A stretch of DNA of 64,000 nucleotides from Flavobacteriaceae bacterium UBA3339 (GTDB lineage: Bacteria > Bacteroidota > Bacteroidia > Flavobacteriales > Flavobacteriaceae): assembly GCA_002360925.1 (NCBI GenBank), contig DERN01000011.1:1-64000 (forward strand), written 5' to 3'. Positions 43,043 to 52,508 of the stretch are shown here, piece by piece; positions within the stretch are counted from its first letter, which is position 1; the number at the start of each line of letters is the position of its first letter. A program made the translations under genes and the position numbers. The notes below the pieces were generated by a model. That model saw only the letters and a program-made list of their open reading frames with translations, searched no databases and was not told the origin of the DNA.

Positions 43043-43071
43043 TTGTTTTTATGTTTTTTTATTTAGTTTTG
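43043..43071 (+). promoter_or_regulatory. Promoter of the haem importer operon
   Basis: TTG at 43043-43045, 18-nt spacer, and TAGTTTTG at 43064-43071, matching the Bacteroidota consensus. It lies 38 bp upstream of the binding-protein start. Confidence 0.7.
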
Positions 43072-43108
43072 CGATGTTAATTATTTTTAATAAGTTTAAA
43101 TAAGTTTT

Positions 43109-43963
43109 ATGAAAAAAATCATGACAGCACTTGCCTTAACAGTTGTTTTTGCAAGTTGTAATAAAAAACAAGAAACGAACGAATCAGCAACTCAACCTGA
43201 AGTAAAAAAAGAACGCATTGTATCTTTAAACGGAGCTATTTCGGAAACATTAGCAGCTTTAGACAATAGTGAAAACATTATTGGAGTTGATGTAACATCG
43301 ACTTTCCCAGAAGAATTAAAAACAAAAGCTACCGATTTAGGACATGTTCGTTCTATTACAGCCGAAAGTATTTTGGCTTTACAACCAACTTTGATTTTTG
43401 GAACATCAAAAGATGTTAATCCTACATTGAACGAACAATTAAATAAAGCAAATATCAAACTGATTTTAATCGATCAAAAATATACAGTCGATGGAACTAA
43501 ACAATTGGTTACCGATGTTGCCAAAGCAATTAATAAAGAAAACTATCAGCCTATTTTAGATAATATTTCGAATCAAATTGCAACAGTAAAACCTTTCGAA
43601 AAGAAACCTAAAGTATTATTTATCTATGCTCGTGGCGCAGGAAACTTAATGGTTGCCGGAAAAGAAACGCCTTTACACAGCATGATAGAATTAGCAGGAG
43701 CCGAAAATGCAGCTGCATCTTTAACCGATTTTAAACCTTTAACTCCAGAAGCCTTATTAACCACAAATCCGGATGTTATTTTAATGTTCGACAGCGGTTT
43801 ACAAAGTTTAGGTGGTGTAGACGGATTGTTGAAAATTGAAGGTTTATCTGCTACAAATGCAGGAAAAAATAAAAAAGTAATTACAATGGAAGGACAACTT
43901 CTTTCTGGTTTTGGTCCGCGTTTAGGCGAAGCTGTAGTAGAATTACATAACAAATTGCAATAA
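43109..43963 (+). CDS. hmuT: Haem/iron-complex ABC transporter substrate-binding lipoprotein
   Basis: Periplasmic-binding protein of the BtuF/FhuD/HmuT fold (284 aa). The lipobox is FASC (Cys17). The first lobe begins ERIVSLNGAISETLAALDN; the connecting helix and second lobe carry LILIDQKYTVDGTKQLVTD and LFIYARGAGNLMVAGKETP. The haem assignment comes from the operon, with permease, ATPase and HemS-like genes following and a haem receptor and HmuY divergent. It would take haem from the periplasm to the permease. The start follows a consensus promoter. Confidence 0.85.
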   Translation: MKKIMTALALTVVFASCNKKQETNESATQPEVKKERIVSLNGAISETLAALDNSENIIGVDVTSTFPEELKTKATDLGHVRSITAESILALQPTLIFGTSKDVNPTLNEQLNKANIKLILIDQKYTVDGTKQLVTDVAKAINKENYQPILDNISNQIATVKPFEKKPKVLFIYARGAGNLMVAGKETPLHSMIELAGAENAAASLTDFKPLTPEALLTTNPDVILMFDSGLQSLGGVDGLLKIEGLSATNAGKNKKVITMEGQLLSGFGPRLGEAVVELHNKLQ

Positions 43964-43974
43964 GAAAATCTAAA

Positions 43975-45000
43975 ATGATGAAAAAAATCGCTGTATACAA
44001 AATCTCTTTTTTTGTAGTCTTAATTATTGCATTTGTAACAGCATTATATTTAGGCGCTTATGATTTTAACCAATCGGTTTACGAAATCATAAGCACTTAT
44101 TTAAAAACAAAAACACATACCGCCGATTCGTTTGTTTTAATCGAATTGCGAATTCCACGCATTTTAATGGCAATTTTAACAGGGTCTGCTTTAGCAATAA
44201 GCGGAACTAGTTTGCAAGGTTTATTTAAAAATCCGTTGGCATCGCCCGATTTAATCGGAATAACTTCCGGAGCTGTTTTATTTGCGGCACTTACCATCGT
44301 ATTCGGATCAACCATAATGCATTTACTTCCACCCTTTTTCCGATACACTTTATTAAGTATAATGGCTTTTTTAGGTGCACTTCTAACTATGTTATTCGTT
44401 TATAAAATGGCAACATCAAACGGAAAAACACATATACTTATTTTATTGCTTTCGGGAGTTGCAATTTCGGCTTTAACAGGCGCAGTTACAGGTTTCTTAA
44501 CTTATATTTCGACAGAAGAAGAATTGCGAAATATTACTTTTTGGTCTTTAGGAAGTTTAGCCGGTGCTAATTGGTGGAAAGTCAGTTTAGTTTTCATCAT
44601 TGTTTTAATTGGAAGCATTATTTTACTTAAAAAAGGAAAAATTTTAAATGCTTTAATGTTAGGCGAAAAAGAAGCAGCGCATTTAGGTTTCGATATCGAA
44701 AAAAATAAACGTCAAATCATTGTTATTACATCTTTAATGGTTGGAAGCGTTGTTGCTTTTAATGGAACAATTGGTTTTATTGGGTTGGTTATCCCGTATA
44801 TTTTACGTTTTGTTTTCAATTCAAACTATACAATTTTATTGCCTTTATCGATGATTTTAGGAGCTGTAGTTCTTTTAATTGCCGATACAATCAGTCGAAT
44901 TATTGTAATTCCTGCCGAATTGCCTATCGGAATTTTAACTGCAATAATGGGCGCACCAGTCTTTATTTCGATTCTAATAAATTATAAAAGAAAATTGTAA
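43975..45000 (+). CDS. hmuU: Haem/iron-complex ABC transporter permease (FecCD/BtuC family)
   Basis: Inner-membrane permease of 341 aa with about nine to ten membrane helices. FecCD-family motifs include LRIPRILMAILTGSALAISG, SLQGLFKNPLASPDLIGITSG, and the coupling-region GEKEAAHLGFDIEK followed by GTIGFIGLVIPYILR. It starts 12 bp after the binding-protein gene, and its stop overlaps the ATPase start by one base (TAATG), so the operon is translationally coupled. Confidence 0.92.
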   Translation: MMKKIAVYKISFFVVLIIAFVTALYLGAYDFNQSVYEIISTYLKTKTHTADSFVLIELRIPRILMAILTGSALAISGTSLQGLFKNPLASPDLIGITSGAVLFAALTIVFGSTIMHLLPPFFRYTLLSIMAFLGALLTMLFVYKMATSNGKTHILILLLSGVAISALTGAVTGFLTYISTEEELRNITFWSLGSLAGANWWKVSLVFIIVLIGSIILLKKGKILNALMLGEKEAAHLGFDIEKNKRQIIVITSLMVGSVVAFNGTIGFIGLVIPYILRFVFNSNYTILLPLSMILGAVVLLIADTISRIIVIPAELPIGILTAIMGAPVFISILINYKRKL

Positions 45001-45773
45001 TGTTACAAGTTCACGATCTAAATTATAAAGTTAAAAATCGATTTCTTTTGCAACATATCGATTTAGAAATAAATCCAGGCGAACTTATCGCAATTGTGGG
45101 ACCGAACGGAGCCGGTAAATCGACTTTGTTAAGTAGTTTAGCAAACGAAATTGAGTATAAAGCGAATCGTTTTTCGTTCAAACAGAAAGAGATTTCTTCT
45201 TATTCGAAAGGCGAAATTCCGTTGCATAGAGCAAAATTCTCACAACATCAATCAAACGAAATCAATCTAAAAAATGAAGAAATTGTTTTAATGGGACGTT
45301 ATCCTTATTTTAAATACGAAGCCGAAAATTCGGACAAAGAAATCGTAGATAAATGGATGTTGAAAACCGAAACAAATCATTTAACAGATCGAGCATATGA
45401 ACAACTTTCTGGCGGAGAAAAACAACGTTTACATTTGGCACGCGTTTTTTCTCAATTAGAAAACGACATCGAAAACAAACTTTTATTGTTAGACGAACCT
45501 TTGAATAATTTAGATGTGGCGCATCAATTTAAAACTTTGCATTTAATAAAAGAGTTTACCAAAAAAAACAATAGTGCTTTGGTAGTTTTACACGATTTAA
45601 ACATCGCTTCGCAATTTGCAGATCGTTTGATTTTACTCGACAAAGGAAAAATCGAGCTGTTCGACAAACCTCAGCAAGTCCTTACACACGAACGTATTTC
45701 GCGTGTTTACAAATATCCGTGTACCATTACACAACATCCAATTACGCAACAACCAATTATATTATTCGGATAA
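45000..45773 (+). CDS. hmuV: Haem ABC transporter ATP-binding protein
   Basis: ABC ATPase of 257 aa that powers haem import. Walker A is GPNGAGKSTLL, the signature LSGGEKQRLHLARV, Walker B LLLLDEPLNNLD, and the switch His is in VVLHDLN. Length and the N-terminal LNYKVKNRFLLQHIDLEI match the HmuV group. The start overlaps the permease stop by one base. Confidence 0.93.
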   Translation: MLQVHDLNYKVKNRFLLQHIDLEINPGELIAIVGPNGAGKSTLLSSLANEIEYKANRFSFKQKEISSYSKGEIPLHRAKFSQHQSNEINLKNEEIVLMGRYPYFKYEAENSDKEIVDKWMLKTETNHLTDRAYEQLSGGEKQRLHLARVFSQLENDIENKLLLLDEPLNNLDVAHQFKTLHLIKEFTKKNNSALVVLHDLNIASQFADRLILLDKGKIELFDKPQQVLTHERISRVYKYPCTITQHPITQQPIILFG

Positions 45774-45784
45774 AATAATCATAC

Positions 45785-46822
45785 ATGAATACAACAGAAA
45801 ATTTAAAACTAAAATGGGACGAACTTAAAAAAGAGCAACCTCATTTAAGAATACGAAACGCTGCTCAATTATTAGGAGTAAGCGAAATGGAGTTATTAGC
45901 AACAAAAATAGGCGAAAATGTTACGCGTTTGCGCCCTGAATTTAAAGAAATACTTTCAGAAATAGAGTCTTTAGAAAAAGTAATGGCTTTAACGCGCAAT
46001 AACGAATGTGTTCACGAGCGAAAAGGTGTTTATTTAAACGGAGATTTTTCATCGCCACATGCAAGTTTGTTTGTAGGCGAAGATATCGATATGCGAATTT
46101 TCTTATCGCATTGGAAAAAGGCTTTTGCTGTAATTGAAGAGAATGCAAGAGGAATTTCGAAAAGTTTACAGTTCTTCGGAAAAGACGGTGAAGCAATTCA
46201 CAAAATTTTCCTAACACCGAATAGTAACGAAGAAGCTTTTACTGCTTTAATTGAAAAGTATAAAAGCGATGATCAAAATCCGTTTGAAATTTCCGAAGCT
46301 TACGAACTAAATATCGACGAAAAATTAGACGAAGAAATTGATGTAAAAGGATTTCAACAAGCTTGGATCGATTTAAAAGATACACACGAATTCTTTGGAA
46401 TGCTTCGTAAATTCGGAGTAAACAGAACACAAGCGCTTCGTTTGGCTCCATCTGATTTTTATGCAAAAGAAATCTCGAAAGATGCTATTGTTAAAATGTT
46501 GGAAGACGTTGCTAAAAGTAAAACTCCGATTATGGTTTTTACAGGAAACAAAGGAAATATTCAAATTCACACAGGACCAATTCGTAAAACAATGTGGCAC
46601 GAACAATGGTACAATGTGATGGATCCCGATTTTAATATGCATTTAGACATGAGTAAAATTGCACAAACTTGGATTGTTCGTAAACCAACCGAAGATGGAG
46701 TTGTAACTGCAATTGAAGTTTTTAACGAAATGGGCGATATTATTGTTCAATTCTTTGGAAAAAGAAAACCAGGAATTCCTGAATTAGAAATTTGGAGAGA
46801 AACCGTTGCAGAACTGGTTTAA
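45785..46822 (+). CDS. hmuS: Haem-handling/degrading factor (HemS/ChuS family)
   Basis: Cytosolic protein of 345 aa with two repeated HemS/ChuX-type halves. The first begins LKLKWDELKKEQPHLRIRNA and the second runs through FQQAWIDLKDTHEFFGMLRKFG, VNRTQALRLAP and FTGNKGNIQIHTG. These proteins bind haem after import and deliver or break it down to release iron. It is the last gene of the importer operon, 11 bp after the ATPase. All of its operon is intact, in contrast to the receptor gene. Confidence 0.92.
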   Translation: MNTTENLKLKWDELKKEQPHLRIRNAAQLLGVSEMELLATKIGENVTRLRPEFKEILSEIESLEKVMALTRNNECVHERKGVYLNGDFSSPHASLFVGEDIDMRIFLSHWKKAFAVIEENARGISKSLQFFGKDGEAIHKIFLTPNSNEEAFTALIEKYKSDDQNPFEISEAYELNIDEKLDEEIDVKGFQQAWIDLKDTHEFFGMLRKFGVNRTQALRLAPSDFYAKEISKDAIVKMLEDVAKSKTPIMVFTGNKGNIQIHTGPIRKTMWHEQWYNVMDPDFNMHLDMSKIAQTWIVRKPTEDGVVTAIEVFNEMGDIIVQFFGKRKPGIPELEIWRETVAELV

Positions 46823-46880
46823 CTAAAAATAAATCGAAAAAGAAAATCATTTTTATCTTTACTTTTATTTTTTTCATAAG

Positions 46881-46916
46881 AAACTCCGTAACTTTTTTAA
46901 GTTGCGGAGTTTTGTT
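46881..46916 (+). terminator. Terminator of the haem importer operon
   Basis: AAACTCCGTAACTT / AAGTTGCGGAGTTT hairpin with a short loop and TTTTGTTTT following. Confidence 0.82.
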
Positions 46917-46936
46917 TTAAAAAGTAATTATCAGCA

Positions 46937-46973
46937 AAAAAAAATCTCGAAGTTAAACTCCGAGATTTTTTTT
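46937..46973 (-). terminator. mltG terminator
   Basis: AAAAATCTCG / CGAGATTTTT stem with long A/T flanks. On the minus strand it follows the mltG stop directly. Confidence 0.8.
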
Positions 46974-48009
46974 ATTGAATATTATTTTCGTTTAACCATT
47001 TGGTATATTTTTCTCTGTTTTTTCCGTGCTCTTCTAATGTTGTAGCAAATTCATGATATCCCATTCGATCTACACTTGCACAAAAATAAATATAAGAATG
47101 TTTTTCTGGATTTAAAACCGCTTCAATCGAGCTTACATCCGGCATTGCGATTGGTCCTGGTGGCAATCCTTTTGTTCGATAGGTATTATAAGGACTTTCG
47201 ATTGCTAAATCTTTTAAATAAACGCGTTTTATAATCGTGTCGAAATCGCTTAACATTAGTTTTTTTGCGTACACAACCGTAGGATCTGCTTGTAACAACA
47301 TGTCTTTATTTAATCGGTTCAAATAAGCTCCAGCAACTTTTGGACGTTCGTCTACTTTTGCGGTTTCCTTTTGAACAATCGACGCTAAACTTGAAACTTG
47401 CGCAGGCGATAAACCTAACTCTTTTGCTTTATTTGTTCGATCTTGATTCCAAAAACGAATGTATTCTTTATGAATAACGTTTCGAATTTTTAACGGAGAA
47501 GTGTTCCAATAAAACTCGTACGTATTCGGCATAAATAACGATAAAGCTTGTTCTTTGGTTACGTTATTTTCTTTTAAGAATTCTTCTTCTGTGAAAACGT
47601 TCATTAAATCAGCTTCAGAAGGTTCTAATTGTTTCGAAATTCGCTTTACTAAATCTTCTAACGTTTCCTGATTATTGAATGTTAATTTAACCGGAACATT
47701 TCGTTTTAAAGCTTGTGCAATCTGGAAATTCGTCATTCCTTTTCTCAATTCAAATCTTCCCGGAATTAGGTTTTTATCCATTTCGAACTGCGTAAACACG
47801 CCATCAAATTGTTCCCAATCTTTAACATATTTCCGAATCGAATCTTTAGATTGTGCCAAAGTTGCATCGGAAGGAATATGAACAAAAACAGATTCTTGTT
47901 CGAAATTGGTGTTAGAATTAAACGCTTTTCTAAAAATAACATAAGCGTAAATTAAACCAATGGTAATTAATAAAACGGCTAAATAAGTTACTGCCTTTTT
48001 TAAATTCAT
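46972..48009 (-). CDS. mltG: Endolytic peptidoglycan transglycosylase MltG
   Basis: YceG-family enzyme of 345 aa that cuts nascent glycan strands and limits their length. One N-terminal membrane helix (YLAVLLITIGLIYAYVIF) is followed by a LysM-like region (LEDLVKRISKQLEPSEADL) and the catalytic domain. The key Glu is in SIVQKETAK, followed by VAGAYLNRL, LQADPTVVYA and YNTYRTKGLPPGPI. The start overlaps the acetyltransferase stop by 4 bp, giving a dapF, acetyltransferase, mltG operon. Confidence 0.95.
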   Translation of the reverse strand: MNLKKAVTYLAVLLITIGLIYAYVIFRKAFNSNTNFEQESVFVHIPSDATLAQSKDSIRKYVKDWEQFDGVFTQFEMDKNLIPGRFELRKGMTNFQIAQALKRNVPVKLTFNNQETLEDLVKRISKQLEPSEADLMNVFTEEEFLKENNVTKEQALSLFMPNTYEFYWNTSPLKIRNVIHKEYIRFWNQDRTNKAKELGLSPAQVSSLASIVQKETAKVDERPKVAGAYLNRLNKDMLLQADPTVVYAKKLMLSDFDTIIKRVYLKDLAIESPYNTYRTKGLPPGPIAMPDVSSIEAVLNPEKHSYIYFCASVDRMGYHEFATTLEEHGKNREKYTKWLNENNIQ

Positions 48010-48542
48010 ATTTTATTTATTAACTGATATAAAGCTTCATCTTTGAATTGGTTTCCTTCGCGAATCCACGCTTTTTTAACTCCAACCAATTCGAAGCCAA
48101 ATTTAGAAAAAAGCTGAATGCTTGGTTCATTTTCTATGAGAATATTAACATAAATCTGATGAAGATTTAAATATTTGAATACATAATTGATTATCAAGCT
48201 TAAAGCTTCGCTTCCGTAACCTTTTCCTCTTTTGGAAGATTCGGCAATAACGATTCCTAAACCAACTCGGCTATTTCGCGGATCGAAATCGAACAAATCG
48301 ATAAAACCGATACGATCTTTATTTTCGGCATCGCAAATAACCCAACGTTGTTGTTTGATTTCGTAAATATCCTGATGTGCTTGTTCAATATATTGCGACA
48401 ATGTATAATCGGAAAACGGTTGAACGGTTTGACTAATAATCCAAAACTCCGGATTATTTTCAACTTGTTTTAAAAACAACAAATCGGTTGGCTCTAAAGC
48501 TCTTAAAAAAACTGAATCGTTATGTAATTTTACACCTTCCAT
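48006..48542 (-). CDS. GNAT-family N-acetyltransferase (RimJ/RimL type)
   Basis: Soluble acetyltransferase of 178 aa. The acetyl-CoA-binding motif is in GLGIVIAESSKRGKGYGSEA (R-G-K-G-Y-G), preceded by a typical beta-strand entry (LRALEPTDLLFLKQVENNP). The C-terminal FGFELVGVKKAWIREGNQF fits the RimJ/SpeG-like subgroup. Substrate unknown; possibly a ribosomal protein N-terminus or polyamine. It overlaps dapF by 13 bp and mltG by 4 bp. Confidence 0.88.
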   Translation of the reverse strand: MEGVKLHNDSVFLRALEPTDLLFLKQVENNPEFWIISQTVQPFSDYTLSQYIEQAHQDIYEIKQQRWVICDAENKDRIGFIDLFDFDPRNSRVGLGIVIAESSKRGKGYGSEALSLIINYVFKYLNLHQIYVNILIENEPSIQLFSKFGFELVGVKKAWIREGNQFKDEALYQLINKI

Positions 48543-49312
48543 ATTCCTTTAAATACAAATTGCGCAGGTCCTATTAAATGAATGTTCGTATACTTATTCC
48601 CTTCTTTATGGAACGAAATCATTAAATTTCCGCCCGGAATCTGAATATGAACTTTATTCGTTTTTGCCTTTCCTAAAAAGTGCATTCCTAAAGCAACAGC
48701 CGTTGCGCCGGTTCCGCAAGATAACGTTTCATCTTCTACTCCGCGTTCGTACGTTCGCACTTTATAATGATCGGGATCAATAGCTTCAACCACATTTACA
48801 TTGGTTCCGCCAGGCGCATATTGGTTTGAATAACGAATTTCTTTTCCGAAATCATAAATCGGAAAATGTTCAATTTCACTTACCATTGCAATATGATGCG
48901 GAGAACCGGTATTTAAAAATAAGCTTCCGTCTTCGTTTTGAATTATTTCCGAAACATCGATCATTTCTAACGAAACAACTTCTTTATCAACTTTTGCCAA
49001 ATGTTTTCCGTCAATTGCCATAAAACTCGTTTCATCGCCAATCAAATTCAAATCATGAGCAAAACGCACAATACTTCTTCCGCCGTTTCCGCACATCGTA
49101 CTTTCGTTTCCGTCCGAATTAAAATAAACCATTTTAAAATCCTGCTCCGAATCATTTTCCAACAGAATCAATCCATCAGCTCCAATTCCAAATCGGCGAT
49201 CGCACATTTTCTCAATCAGCGAAATATTCTCTTTCGGGAAGGTTAAATTCCGATTATCAATCATAATGAAATCGTTTCCTGTTCCCTGATATTTATAAAA
49301 TTGTATTTCCAT
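48530..49312 (-). CDS. dapF: Diaminopimelate epimerase
   Basis: Enzyme of 260 aa that converts LL- to meso-diaminopimelate for lysine and peptidoglycan synthesis. Both catalytic cysteines are visible in MCGNGGRSIVRFA and SCGTGATAVALG. The N-terminal YQGTGNDFIMID-like segment (YKYQGTGNDFIMIDNR) and RRFGIGADGLILL are family signatures. It is the first gene of the dapF, acetyltransferase, mltG operon. Confidence 0.96.
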   Translation of the reverse strand: MEIQFYKYQGTGNDFIMIDNRNLTFPKENISLIEKMCDRRFGIGADGLILLENDSEQDFKMVYFNSDGNESTMCGNGGRSIVRFAHDLNLIGDETSFMAIDGKHLAKVDKEVVSLEMIDVSEIIQNEDGSLFLNTGSPHHIAMVSEIEHFPIYDFGKEIRYSNQYAPGGTNVNVVEAIDPDHYKVRTYERGVEDETLSCGTGATAVALGMHFLGKAKTNKVHIQIPGGNLMISFHKEGNKYTNIHLIGPAQFVFKGIWKV

Positions 49313-49451
49313 TTTGTAGTCGTAAATTACTTTGTAAATGTAAGAAAAGATTTTAGCATATTTTTAGGTGTTAATGCATCGTTAAAGCAATTGATCTTAT
49401 TTAAAACTTCAAATAACTTTACTATTAAATTAACCTTTATATAAAATAATA

Positions 49452-50852
49452 ATGAAAAATTTTGGAACTATTTTATTAGCTTCATTAATTAGCGGATCAT
49501 TGACTTTGGGTGCTTATAAGTTGTTTTTTGAACATAACGTTTCAGATGTAAAACAAAACGAACTTATTACGACTACTTCTCCTTTAAAAAATGCGTCGTT
49601 AGAGTACGCTTACAATACCAATTCGTTTACCGAAGCTGCCGACAGAACCATTCATACCGTTGTGCATGTAAAAAACGTTTCGTACCGAACAAGTCCTTCA
49701 AATCCTATTTTAGAATATTTTTATGGTTATAAAGGCGGACAAACACAAGCGCAAATTGGAACCGGATCAGGAGTTATTGTTTCGGAAGACGGTTACATTG
49801 TAACGAATAATCACGTTATTAAAGGAGCAACACAGTTAGAAATTACGTTAAATGACAACAGAACATTTCCTGCAAAATTGATTGGAACCGATTCTAAAAT
49901 GGATATTGCTTTATTAAAAATCGATACCAAAGAAAAATTACCTTATTCGGTTTTTGCTGACTCTGACGGAATAAAAATTGGAGAATGGGTTCTGGCAATC
50001 GGAAATCCATATAATCTTACTTCAACTGTAACTGCCGGAATTGTTTCTGCAAAAGCAAGGAATCTTTCTACCAGCGGAATTCAATCTTTTATTCAAACTG
50101 ATGCTGTTGTGAATCCTGGAAATTCAGGCGGAGCTTTGGTTAACAGTAACGGCGAATTAATCGGAATTAACACCATGATTTATTCAACAACCGGTTCGTA
50201 CGCGGGTTACTCTTTTGCGGTTCCGTCTAATATGGTTCGGAAAATTGTAACCGATATTATGGAATTCGGAAAAGTGCAACAAGGAATTTTGGGTGTTCAA
50301 GGATTTGAATTGAACACCCAAATTGCTGGCGAACAAAAAGTTAATTTAACCAAAGGATTTTATGTTGATGCGGTAAATAAAAAATCGGGTGCCGAAACTG
50401 CAGGACTTAAAAAAGGCGATATTATTACCGCGGTTGAAGGAAAAAGCATTTCGAACTTTTTAGATTTAAACGGTATTATTGCTACAAAAAGACCAAACGA
50501 TTTTGTAAATGTAGAATTTGTTCGAAACAACAAAAAACAATCCATAAAAGTACAACTTTCTTCTAAAGAAATAGCTCAATTACAATTTAACGGATTCGAA
50601 ATTGAAGATTTAAGCGATCGTGAAAAGTCTAATTTAGGAATTGATTATGGTGTAAAAATTAAAAACGTTGACAATGAACGATACGCAGCTTATGCCGATG
50701 AACTTCAAGGAGCTATTATTCTTTCGGTAAACGGAACAAAAGTGAACGATATTGAAACTGCGAGAATTCTTTTAAATGAAAACAGCGGAAAAAATAGTCT
50801 AAGATTAGATGTTATTACCAAAAAAATGGAACGCGTTCGCCTAATTATGTAA
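49452..50852 (+). CDS. DegP/HtrA-like periplasmic serine protease
   Basis: Envelope quality-control protease of 466 aa with an N-terminal membrane segment/signal (FGTILLASLISGSLTLGAY). The catalytic triad is H121 (TNNHVIKGA), D151 (KMDIALLKI) and S225 (NPGNSGGALV). Two PDZ domains follow, at about 275-365 and 385-466. It acts on misfolded exported proteins. It is monocistronic and divergent from dapF. Confidence 0.93.
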   Translation: MKNFGTILLASLISGSLTLGAYKLFFEHNVSDVKQNELITTTSPLKNASLEYAYNTNSFTEAADRTIHTVVHVKNVSYRTSPSNPILEYFYGYKGGQTQAQIGTGSGVIVSEDGYIVTNNHVIKGATQLEITLNDNRTFPAKLIGTDSKMDIALLKIDTKEKLPYSVFADSDGIKIGEWVLAIGNPYNLTSTVTAGIVSAKARNLSTSGIQSFIQTDAVVNPGNSGGALVNSNGELIGINTMIYSTTGSYAGYSFAVPSNMVRKIVTDIMEFGKVQQGILGVQGFELNTQIAGEQKVNLTKGFYVDAVNKKSGAETAGLKKGDIITAVEGKSISNFLDLNGIIATKRPNDFVNVEFVRNNKKQSIKVQLSSKEIAQLQFNGFEIEDLSDREKSNLGIDYGVKIKNVDNERYAAYADELQGAIILSVNGTKVNDIETARILLNENSGKNSLRLDVITKKMERVRLIM

Positions 50853-50902
50853 CAAACTGATTTTCTTTAAAATTGTTTACTAGGAAATATCTCAAAATTT
50901 AA

Positions 50903-50910
50903 TATTTTTG
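50903..50910 (+). promoter_or_regulatory. -7 element upstream of GAPDH
   Basis: TATTTTTG matches TAnnTTTG, 38 bp before the start codon. The nearest TTG upstream is too far (27 nt) for a standard spacer. Confidence 0.45.
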
Positions 50911-50947
50911 TAACAAATTTTAAACAACACAATTTTTTAACTCCACT

Positions 50948-52393
50948 ATGGAAAATAATTTATACGAAAAGGAACTTGCTTTTCAGGCTGACAGAAGAAA
51001 AGCTTGTGTAGAGCTTATCAAGATTGTAAATGATTTATGGTATGATAAATCGATCGAATTGGTAATTTTCCGCAATCAACTTTTAGATCGTAACGTAAGT
51101 GACATTATCAACTTACACGAATATGCTGCAAAGTTTGTAGGAAAACCAATCAATGTTTTTGATACAGTAGAAATTGCACGTGCTATTTTAACTTCTGACT
51201 TACCTCCTGCTCGTATCGATTTAGGAAAATTAACTTTCGAATACCATTCAGAAGGCGAAAAATACAATGATGCTTTATCATTTGTTGTCGATAAATTAAA
51301 AGATGCTAAGAACACTACGAATATTGTTCCTAAAGATGTTGTTTTATACGGATTTGGACGCATTGGTCGTTTATTAGCTCGCGAATTGATGGCTAAAATC
51401 GGAAAAGGTCAGCAATTACGCCTAAAAGCAATTGTAACTCGTGATAAAAACGATGAATTATCATTAGAAAAACGTGCTTCATTATTACGTTTAGATTCAA
51501 TTCATGGCGATTTCGAAGGTTCTGTTAGTGTTGATGTGGAAAACGAATCATTAATCATTAACGGTTCGCCGGTTCGTATGATTTCTGCTGCACAACCAGA
51601 AGATATCGATTATACACAATACGGAATCGAAAACGCTTTAATTATCGATAACACAGGTGTTTTTAAAGATGAAGAAGCTTTATCTCGTCATTTAAAATCA
51701 AAAGGTGCCGATAAAGTTATTTTAACTGCTCCAGGAAAAGGTGTTCCTAATATTGTTTACGGTGTAAATCATAATGCTTACAATGTTGACGAAACTAAAA
51801 TTTGGTCTGCCGCTTCTTGTACAACGAATGCAATTACACCGGTTTTAGCTGCTTTAGAAGAAACTTTAGGAGTGGTAAAAGGACATTTAGAAACAATTCA
51901 CGCTTATACAAACGATCAAAACCTTGTTGATAATATGCACAAAAAATACCGTCGTGGTAGAGCTGCTGCATTAAACATGGTTATTACCGAAACAGGTGCT
52001 GGTTCGGCTGTTGCAAAAGCATTGCCTGCTTTAGCTGGAAAATTGACTTCGAATGCAATTCGCGTTCCGGTTCCAAACGGATCTTTAGTTGTCTTAAATC
52101 TTGAAGTAGGAAAAGAAACTTCGGTTGAAGGAATTCACGAAATCATGAAGAAATATGCGTTAGAAGGCGAATTGGTAGAACAAATCAAATATTCGTTAAA
52201 CAACGAATTAGTATCTTCTGACATCATCGGAACTTCGGCTCCTGCAATTTATGATTCGCATGCTACAATCGTTTCTACCGATGGTAAAAACATTGTATTA
52301 TATATTTGGTACGATAACGAATATGGTTACAGCCACCAAGTTATTCGCTTGGCAAAACACGTTGCTAAAGTTCGCAGATATACGTACTATTAA
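50948..52393 (+). CDS. gap: Glyceraldehyde-3-phosphate dehydrogenase (long form)
   Basis: GAPDH of 481 aa, about 145 residues longer than the usual 335-aa enzyme because of an N-terminal helical extension (about 1-125). The Rossmann motif is YGFGRIGRLLAREL (134-147). The catalytic Cys291 sits in SAASCTTNAITPVL, and NLEVGKET and YDNEYGYSHQV are late family motifs. Long-form GAPDHs occur in Bacteroidota and some proteobacteria. A role in glycolysis versus gluconeogenesis cannot be decided from sequence. It is monocistronic with a terminator. Confidence 0.93.
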   Translation: MENNLYEKELAFQADRRKACVELIKIVNDLWYDKSIELVIFRNQLLDRNVSDIINLHEYAAKFVGKPINVFDTVEIARAILTSDLPPARIDLGKLTFEYHSEGEKYNDALSFVVDKLKDAKNTTNIVPKDVVLYGFGRIGRLLARELMAKIGKGQQLRLKAIVTRDKNDELSLEKRASLLRLDSIHGDFEGSVSVDVENESLIINGSPVRMISAAQPEDIDYTQYGIENALIIDNTGVFKDEEALSRHLKSKGADKVILTAPGKGVPNIVYGVNHNAYNVDETKIWSAASCTTNAITPVLAALEETLGVVKGHLETIHAYTNDQNLVDNMHKKYRRGRAAALNMVITETGAGSAVAKALPALAGKLTSNAIRVPVPNGSLVVLNLEVGKETSVEGIHEIMKKYALEGELVEQIKYSLNNELVSSDIIGTSAPAIYDSHATIVSTDGKNIVLYIWYDNEYGYSHQVIRLAKHVAKVRRYTYY

Positions 52394-52415
52394 TAGTCGA
52401 TTATTTTAAATATTT

Positions 52416-52446
52416 AAAGAGTCAATTTTTTCAATTGGCTCTTTTT
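52416..52446 (+). terminator. GAPDH terminator
   Basis: AAAGAGTCAATT / AATTGGCTCTTT stem with a short T-rich loop and a T-run. Confidence 0.82.
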
Positions 52447-52508
52447 TGTTTAGGTTTTCAATCAAACTTTAACACAACCCAAATTCTTTGTTTAACTTTA
52501 AAGAAAAA

